Shown: one piece after another, positions 56,719-64,000 of the stretch
Numbering within the stretch: the first letter of the stretch is position 1
How the letters are laid out: each line of letters begins with the position of its first letter
Source: Leptidea sinapis
Lineage: Eukaryota; Arthropoda; Insecta; Lepidoptera; Pieridae
Direction of reading: 5' to 3'
DNA: 64,000 nt
Assembly: GCF_905404315.1 (NCBI RefSeq)
Contig: NC_066312.1
Coordinates: 19,269,001 to 19,333,000 of the forward strand
Notes under the pieces: generated by a model
Told to the model about the DNA's origin: nothing
Seen by the model: only the letters and a program-made list of their open reading frames with translations
Databases searched by the model: none
Program-made: the position numbers and the translations under genes

Positions 56719-58161
56719 ATATTTGATATTTTTTTTTTATGGAATAGGAGGACAAACGAGCGTACGGGTCACCTGGTGTTAAGTGATCACCGCCGCCCAC
56801 ATTCTCTTGCAACACCAGAGGAATCACAAGAGCGTTGCCAGCCTTTAAGGAAGGTGTACGCGCTTTTTTTGAAGGTACCCATGTCGTATCGTCCCGGAAA
56901 CACCGCACAAGGAAGCTCATTCCACAGCTTTGTAGTACGAGGGAGAAAGCTTCATGAAAACCGCACTGTGGAGGATCGCCACACATCCAGATGGTGGGGA
57001 TGATATCCTAACTTGTGGCGTGTCGTGCGATGGTGAAATTTGGCGGCAGGAATCAGGTTAAACAGCTCTTCGGAACACTCCCCGTGATAAATGCGGTAGA
57101 AGACACACAATGAAGCGACGTCTCTACGCAACGCCAAGTGATCCAGCCATTCACAGAGCACAGAGTCCCCGACAACTCGAGCTGCTCTACGTTGCACGCG
57201 GTCAAATGGATCGAGCAGATACTGGGGTGCACCAGACCAGAGATGACAGCAATACTCCATGTGTGGCCGGACCTGCGCTTTGTAGAGCGCTAGAATGTAT
57301 GCCGGCTTGATGTATTGCCGTGCCCTATTGATGACGCCCAGCTTCTTCGAAGCCAATTTGGCTTTGCCCTCTAGATGGCCACGGAATTGGCAATCGCTCG
57401 AGATTTCGAGACCCTGTATTCCGATACTAGGCGCGGCTTTAAGAGAAGTGTTCTCGAAGAGCGGTGATACGACAAATGGGGTTTTTATAGTGGTAAACGC
57501 GCAAACTTGAGTCTTCTGGGGGTTAAATTGGACAAGGTTCAATTTACCCCAATCCGCGACCTTCTCGAGAGAGGACTCGATAGAAGACACAAGTTTCTTC
57601 CGGCACTGGTCGACGATTTCCCGAGAGAGACCTGCATGGCCCGTGTATACGGCATCACCAGTGCTGTCATCTGCATAGCAATGCATGTTGGAGGTGTCCA
57701 ACATATCATTGATATGCAGAAGAAACAGCGTAGGAGATAGCACACAGCCGTGGGGCACTCCAGCATTCACGGGCTTCGGGTTCGAGCAATATCCGTCGAC
57801 AACGACCTGTATGCCCAGTGAGGAAGCTGGAGGTCCACTTGCACAAGCTCTCGGGAAGCCCAAATGATGGAAGTTTTGAGAGGAGCGCCTTGTGCCATAC
57901 ACGATCAAAGGCCTTCGCTATATCCAGGCTAACTGCCAGGCCTTCCCCGTTGCTTTCAATAGCCGCCGCCCATCTATGTGTTAGGTATACCAGAAGATCA
58001 CCTGCCAGCCGTCCATGGCGAAAGCCGTACTGTCAGTCGTTGATCAACTGGTGACCCTCTAGGTATACTAAAAGCTGGTGGCTAATTATGCTCTCCATGA
58101 TTTTGGAGAGCAGGGAGGTGATAGCAATAGGCCAGTAGTAAAAAAAAAAAATATTTGATAT
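56719..58161 (-). mobile_element. CR1/Jockey-type LINE insertion (1.4 kb) with target-site duplication
   Basis: ATATTTGATAT at 56719-56729 and 58151-58161 is an exact 11-bp target duplication. Inside it, a T-run (56730-56738) and GGAATAGGAGG mark the 3' end on the minus strand. The element runs to about 58137, where the RT domain is cut (IAITSLLSKIMESIISHQL), followed by an A-run next to the right duplication. It is the longest copy of this family in the window. Confidence 0.92.
56952..58137 (-). pseudogene. LINE reverse transcriptase pseudogene
   Basis: Reading leftward: SKIMESIISHQLLVYLEGHQ, a stop at 58033, QYGFRHGR, SLDIAKAFDRVWHKALLSKL (catalytic motif A), then a frameshift near 57830. 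A 318-codon frame (56952-57908) follows with GVPHGCVLSPTLFLLHINDM, the CYADDS box with both Asp residues, SSIESSLEKVADWGKLNLVQ, HMEYCCHLWSGAP and YRIYHGECSEELFNLIPA. One stop and one frameshift separate it from a working protein, and the GVPQG motif reads GVPHG. The endonuclease is missing through 5' truncation. Confidence 0.88.
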
Positions 58162-61079
58162 GAATTTATTGTAAATATAGTTATAAGATTTGATTGTTAG
58201 TAATAAATTAAAGGGTTCCCGTACCAGTATTTGCAGCATGATATATGTATGTATGAATTTGTTTTATATGCTATATGGATTTGAAATTATAAAAAAAGAC
58301 ATTTTGAAATGAAGATCATCGATCGAATAAAAATCTGGATTCTTATATCGGATAATGTTAAGCTTGTTATTTCATATTGGTATCGATGATTAAATGGCTT
58401 CGCCGTAGGGAATAAATTATCAGTATATTTCTACAATGTAAATATTATATTATCACGTTGAAGAAAAGTACGGAAACATATAATATTATGATGCTTTAGG
58501 CGATACTAAAAGTTCAATATAAAAATTTGCATATCTAATGAAATGTACAGTGCTCATCGAAATTGTGAAGTAAGTGATGTATAAGATAGAGTATCACCTG
58601 CTCGTATCGTAATATCATAGCGTCAGATCTCCAATTATAATTCAACGTACAACAACAGTTCTGGCTCCTTAATATTATAATCTTATTCTAAACATGGAAT
58701 ATATTAAACACAACGTTGACTCAACTGTGACGTCAAACTTGAAGATTAAAACCCTTCGTTCTGGGGTGAGTTTTGTATGAAACAGAAGGTGTAGGTATAC
58801 TTTTTTCATTTTAACTCCTGTATAATTCAATATTTTTTTTTTAATTGCTATAAATTGACAGGTGACGAGATAAGGTAAATAGCCCATTCAGCTTCTTGAG
58901 TTACAATAAGTTAAAAGTTTTTTTAGTTTAATTTCCATTCATTTTAGTTAGTGTGTCCATTAATAAAGCCTATTCATATATTTCTATTCAAACAAAACAT
59001 TGTTTATATATACTAAACTATATTTTCAATATTATGATCACATTATATTAAAATATTAAAAGATATTTCTAATGATTTTAGAGCCAGATAAAATATTAAA
59101 TGATACCTATTTAAGGAAATTAATAAAAAAGCAATTTTATTATAAACCTATTATTTTATTATCCAACGATAAACTTATATCCTTCAAATTGAACCCTACT
59201 AAAGCTAGTGACAAATAATAGTAATATTTAGCATGGTGGGATGGATAATCATTGTTGAAATAAATTCAATCCACGATGCCCTTGTAGAGTAAGAGTTTAC
59301 ATAAACCTTTGTACGGTTATCATACAGAATTTTCAATGTAAGTGACATCATTCGATATGGAAAGCTTTATTCTATATAATTTATATAATTATATATTTCA
59401 ATATATTACGTTAGTTAGCTTTCCGACGTTGTACCGGGCGCGACTGTCCAATCTCATCTCACCTCATTTTAGTCCAGTTTAGTCCATTGCAATATTTAAT
59501 ATTAATAAATAAGTATCCCTTGTATATCTTTATAATTTACCCCAACCCCAGTCCATGGTACATTGTACCTTCGCGCCGGATTAATATCATATTTGTTACC
59601 TGACAAAAATATTATTTATTCAATATACTTACAATTACACATATAGAATATATTATCAAGAAGAGTGTAGATTTCATGTTTTGGTTTCATTTTCTCAAAC
59701 ATTTGTTAGGAATCCGAATTTATTAATCAGATAATCTAACCACCTCGTTTAATCCATTGGTTTAGTGGTCTAAAGACGGATTTGCTGCGGGCCTTATCAA
59801 GAATAATTATGTTATGTTCGGAACGCTCATAGTATTGTTATTTTTCAGAGTAATAGATGGTTCTAAGATATAGAGAAGAAGAAGAAAGAAAAAGAAAGAC
59901 AACTGTTTACATACAATTAATTCTACTAGTTCCGATATAAACTTCTACGTAATTATGCAGTACTGCATAGATTTACTATTGTTGCATAAAATATTTTACA
60001 AGTCCAAACATAAATATTTTTACCAAATGTATTGAAACTTGTTCCTATTATTACTAATGCTATTATTTTTTTAACCATGAATATTTAGAGATTTTCTATG
60101 TATTACTGGCATATAAGAATAATAATAAGTATAACATGCAAAACAATATTTCACAAAAATGTTCATTTTCATTGATTATTTAGTTTATATAATATTATAA
60201 ATAATATTTAACAAGCGTTTTCTCCACAGCTTTTTGATTGTTTTGTACGAAACAAATGAATGAATTATGAATAATACAAATCCGTCATTTCTACCAATAT
60301 CTAGTTTTTTCATTCGCGAATTCAACTTTTATAGTAAATTTTGGTCTATGTCCAAAGGATATATCCTAGAATAACTGATTGATGATGAGTTTTGTAGTAC
60401 ACTTAAATAAAATATTAACGGGCATAATGTATTTTCCTATTAATTTGGCATAGAATCTTACAGAGTTATCTGATGGTGACATAGATATTTAAATTATTTA
60501 TTCGTTACATATCCAACTATAGCACTTTTAAGCGATATTAAACAGGTGGATAGATATAAACTTTGAATGAGATAAGACCATCATATTAGCTGTAACAGAC
60601 AGTAAAGGGTGGGAGGGGGTTGAACAAGACACAATCAACGCCAAGTGTACATTTTCCCATAGGGTCTTGTGACATGTAAATGCAGTCCCCATATATTCAT
60701 CTTCGAAAGCTCTTAGCGAGATATTTGTATACCTACCTTGCGATCACGACAGTAAATTTTTGTTTAAAAGAAAGTTTCTTAGATTGTTGGTAGGTATTTA
60801 AAAAGTCCACAATATAACAGTTATTTTACAGATTCAGTGTAGGTAATTTTCCTATATTTGTCAATGTAGAGTTTTTGTTTTCAGTTTTATTTGTGTAATT
60901 AATCCCAGTAGTGAGGGCTATCACTTTAAAAACAAAAAATTGTTTAGATTTGTAAGAGCAACATCTCAACTCAATTTCCTAATATGCAAATATTGGGGTT
61001 AAGCAGGCTATCAACTGTAAAGTAGAACCTCTAAATGAAGCCACAACCTGAGAGATAAACAAAGCATACAAGATTTTAT
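58162..61079. other. AT-rich stretch, nothing recognised
   Basis: No gene, RNA or repeat could be supported in 2.9 kb. The frames present are short and of low complexity. Confidence 0.4.
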
Positions 61080-61168
61080 CAACGATATGTCACTCGTACG
61101 GTTGGTTCAGTTGGAAAAAGTGCTCGCACGGAACGCGAGAGGTCGCGGGTTCGAGTCCCGCATCGTTG
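61080..61168 (+). tRNA. tRNA-like sequence, probably a tRNA-derived repeat or tRNA pseudogene
   Basis: CAACGAT (61080-61086) can pair with ATCGTTG (61162-61168) as an acceptor stem. TGGTTCAGTTGG is close to the A box and GGTTCGAGTCC fits the B box. The anticodon stem CTCGC/GCGAG (61123-61127, 61135-61139) encloses a 7-base loop ACGGAAC, which would put GGA in the anticodon position but has C at position 33 instead of T. The T arm is perfect (GCGGG/CCCGC). About a dozen extra bases lie between the acceptor and D arms, and there is no long variable arm as a serine tRNA would need. A working tRNA is unlikely; a pol III-type SINE head or relic fits better. Confidence 0.45.
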
Positions 61169-61973
61169 TTTGTGTAACATAGAGTTTGTCTTTTTAGTCT
61201 TTATTCTTAGTCGTTTGTGTAAAGTCTATTGATTTAAGGAATTAAGTTTTAATGACGTAATCAATTGATATTTGTCTATGTTTACCAAGCTACGAGATGC
61301 GGATTAGATGCTATTCATATCTTTCCACTTATATCCTTTCTTATGTAAGATAAAGTGATAAGCCGTTCTAAATAATTAACGCTTATTAATTTTAGCCACC
61401 CAAAACCTAACCACAAAAAACAGTGCATAGAAATTCCCTGTACCGCTTGGTTTATTATTTTTTTCGAGAGGAGGAGAATACATTTACGATCCATGTAACT
61501 GACTTAGCTAAAGTTCATAACTAACTAAAAACTTCGTATTACTTTGAAATGTATTTTCATATAATATTTCTACAGCATATTAATATGAAATAAAATACGC
61601 TTCGACCTCAGAGCGATTATAATAATAATATTATGAATGCACATTTTGAGAATTTGTAATATAAAATGTAGGTGCACTTTTGTTATACAGCAAGATGATG
61701 CAAATAAACTATATAATGAATATTTTTAAAAACTTGAGTAACTTAAAAAGGAATAAGAAATCCAGGAGCTATCATACACCGACCACTTTACACCTTTCTA
61801 GAGCATGAATTTTGAGATGTTCATTTCATGTATCCATTTTCATACATTATTAGGCAAAATAGAATATCAAATCACCCATTGAATGTGAATGTTTACTATG
61901 TATGTATATATAATACTCGTATGGACTATAAGTCACAGTATTGTTAAAATAAATAATATAAAAAAAATTGCCA
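61169..61973. other. AT-rich stretch, nothing recognised
   Basis: No gene or clear repeat. The possible tail of a tRNA-derived element after 61168 is not marked by an A-run. Confidence 0.35.
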
Positions 61974-62620
61974 GGTGGATAGATAGCACGATGAGGCCTA
62001 GGGCGATACGATTCACAACAATTTTGAACACCAGCACAAGATGTGTAGTGACAACTGGTTGCCCATAAGGAGGGGTACTTTCACCACTTCTTTGGAACCC
62101 TGTCGTGGATGAGCTTATAACAAAACATTTGAGAGCGTTTTATGCAGCCTCATGAGATTCGCTTTTAAGATTCTTCAAGAGGGGTGCGCGCAACATCGAC
62201 TAACAGCTAATCCGTCAAAGACGGAGCTAATTCTATTCACCAACAAACGCAGCCTTGGTAATCTTACATATCAAAGCTGTTCAACTCCGAACTAAGCCTT
62301 TCTAATGAAGCTAAATGGGACTATAACTAAACCTGGGAGTTATACTGGACAGTGAACAGTAAGCTGCTTTGGAATAAACGCTTTGAATACAAGCTGAAAA
62401 AAGCGTGTACATCTTTTGGCAGTGCAGAAGACTCGCAGAGAAAACCTATACACCGATATACCAAAAATAAGTAGATGGCTCTATACAGCAGTCATAAGAC
62501 CTACCACGGAGCAATAGCTTGGTGACCCAAGACAGAGCTTGCGACAGTACAGACCAAGCTGCAGCGATTCCAGCGGCTGGCTTGCACAGCCATTGTTGCA
62601 CTACGCCGTTATTGTTGTTT
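61974..62620 (+). pseudogene. decayed Jockey/R1-type LINE reverse transcriptase
   Basis: RWIDSTMRPRAIRFTT is followed by RCVVTTGCP, a stop, and GGVLSPLLWNPVVDELI, the pattern around the RT 'GCPQGGVLSPLLWNLVVD' motif of Jockey/R1-type elements. Further on NLGVILDSEQ and a C-terminal KLQRFQRLACTAI-like stretch appear in other frames. Many stops and indels show an old copy. The YADD box has been lost. Confidence 0.75.
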
Positions 62621-62875
62621 ATGTCACAGCTTATCCAGACATATAAATTACTTAAGCTTCTGCCACCTTTCTGTTTTCCTACTTACTATATATAATCTAA
62701 ATCTAAAAATATATTATCGCCCTCGGGCGAAAAAATTTTTGTCCGAGTTAAAATCATTTGACTAAATAAACTACAGAGCAAAATTCTAAATATATTTAAA
62801 TTTTTTATAAACCTTATATTTATACAATCTTCGAATCCCGGTAGGTGCAAGCATTTATATGATGAATATGGATGT

Positions 62876-63060
62876 TTATTTCCGAGTCATGGATGTTTAA
62901 ATGTATTTATGTATGTTAATATGTATGTTTATATGAATTTAAGTATATTGTATTAAATATATCGTTGTCTTGTAACCCATAGCACAGGCTATAATATATG
63001 CTTAACTTGGGGCAAGATAATTTGTGTTAAATGTGTGTCAATATTATATTATATTATACA
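62876..63060 (+). repeat. dispersed repeat D, copy 2
   Basis: TTTCCGAGTCATGGATGTTT, AAGTATATTGTATTAAATAT, CGTTGTCTTGTAACCCATAG and CACAGGCTATAATATATGCT, ending in TTATATTATATTATA. It is more complete than the copy at 3663-3800. Confidence 0.75.
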
Positions 63061-63106
63061 ATATTGTATAGATGGACCCAATCAAAGGTCCAATACAAAC
63101 CCACAT

Positions 63107-63139
63107 CCACACACTCACTCACACACACACACACACACA
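63107..63139. repeat. (AC)n microsatellite
   Basis: CACACACTCACTCACACACA continues as a pure AC run to 63139. Confidence 0.9.
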
Positions 63140-63736
63140 ATTAATTGTAAATTGTAAAATTTGGTTTTTAATCATTTCTGTTTATTTCTATATTGTTTAC
63201 TAAATGTATCTGCTAAGGAAGTTGCGAGATATTCCCAATACAAGTGTCCTAAGACAACTTACTCGGAAGTCTCAACAACTAAAAAATGTTTATTATGTAA
63301 TCTTTGAAATAAACGAAATTCATTTATTATTTACAATAATCTATTATTTTTTTATGTAATAGTAGTCATCTGATTTTAAGTGAAAATCGTCGCTAAAGGT
63401 CTCATGCAATAGGTACAAGTGGAAACATGGGAGAATTATAGGCAATAGGCAATGTAGGTAGATGTACACTTTTATTCCTACATAATAATCGTATCGAATA
63501 ATTAATCGAACAGTTTCTTATAAATAATCATTAAAGAGTCTATTTTATTCCCGATCATAATTAAGTGTCATTGATAAATTAAATTGCTGGAAGGTTGCAA
63601 TTTAATATTTGTTGTACAGTTTGAATATCCTCCAACTAATTTATATGTCTTTTTGTGACGACCCATTAGCTTTGTGTTCAGTTCCTAGTTATGGCAGGTT
63701 CGATAGGTTCGGATCGCAATAAGTTTAGGTAGGCAA

Positions 63737-63967
63737 AACAACCTTGCTCAATTGGTTGCGAAACTAAAGTGGCAATGGGCAGGGCACATCGCTCGAAGGA
63801 TAGATTGCCGTTGGGGCAGTAAAGTCCTCGAATAGCGACCACATACCGGAAGACGTAGTGTTGGTAGGCTCCCCACAAAATGGACCGACGATCTGGTTAA
63901 GATTGCCGGAATAGGTTGGATGAGGGTGGACGTGGACCGGCTAAAATGGAGGCAAACATTTGAATGA
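63737..63967 (+). pseudogene. endonuclease/RT-type LINE C-terminal fragment
   Basis: The plus-strand frame reads VAKLKWQWAGHIARRIDCRW, one stop, TGRRSVGRLPTKWTDDLVKI and ends after DRLKWRQTFE at 63967. This is the end of the insect LINE protein that normally reads 'KWqWAGHiaRr.D.RW...l.WrPr.G.R.vGRPptRW.DDl'. The RT domain is not present to its left, so the fragment is 5'-truncated. The last bases of the window follow. Confidence 0.8.
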
Positions 63968-64000
63968 TCAATGTGAATTAATACAGGTGGATGAAAACGC

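Noticed and set aside
1..64000. CRISPR arrays, operons, phage, plasmid or bacterial defence systems
   Set aside because: No regularly spaced repeats or clustered same-strand genes; splice sites and transposon content are those of an insect nuclear genome.

Overview
This is an AT-rich, gene-poor stretch of animal nuclear DNA, almost certainly from a moth or butterfly (Lepidoptera). The evidence is the mix of intron-containing gene pieces, mariner, Tc1, Helitron and PIF/Harbinger-like DNA transposons, and many 5'-truncated CR1/Jockey-type LINE copies. Ten of the LINE pieces belong to a family whose 3' tail (GTTGCCGGCC...) I recognise as common in lepidopteran genomes. There is no bacterial gene organisation, CRISPR array, rRNA or plasmid/phage feature.

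Only two host-gene segments can be supported. (1) On the minus strand, two 5' exons (6792-6921 and 5971-6602) encode the N-terminal domain of a SOWAH (sosondowah ankyrin-repeat) protein. They splice in frame, and the ankyrin exons must lie left of position 1. (2) On the plus strand, a CpG-rich block (about 21960-22479) leads into a short first coding exon (22480-22572) with a strong start context, a perfect splice donor and two consensus-like E2F sites upstream. Its product is unknown and no downstream exon is recognisable, so the right-hand two thirds of the window may be its intron.

Layout. 1-5970: SOWAH intron with a LINE tail, a mariner (765-3186) split by a LINE (957-2155), a Tc1 remnant and dispersed repeats. 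7095-7462: foldback/MITE-like element with perfect 48-bp arms just upstream of SOWAH. 8128-8860: Helitron 3' end with duplicated helicase remnants. 9640-10345: degenerate repeat units broken by a (TA)n palindrome. 10640-11340: Tc1 pseudogene. 12340-13860: mariner inside an older repeat. 14156-15620: LINE pieces. 18497-20755: an inverted-repeat element and LINE fragments. 21960-22572: promoter and first exon. 23731-25672: a PIF-like MITE, hairpins, LINE/SINE-like pieces. 27187-33920: repeats and an endonuclease-RT LINE pseudogene. 43585-45075: the longest open frame, a 496-aa LINE reverse transcriptase. 45290-45682: long-armed foldback element. 47500-51420: clustered dispersed repeats. 56719-58161: LINE copy with an 11-bp target-site duplication. 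61080-61168: tRNA-like sequence. 61974-63967: two more LINE remnants.

I see no clearly undescribed multi-gene system. The most useful leads are the E2F-flanked first exon, the 48-bp inverted-repeat element beside SOWAH, the Helitron end, the 45.3-45.7 kb foldback element and the tRNA-like sequence. Family names come from pattern recognition; no database search was possible.
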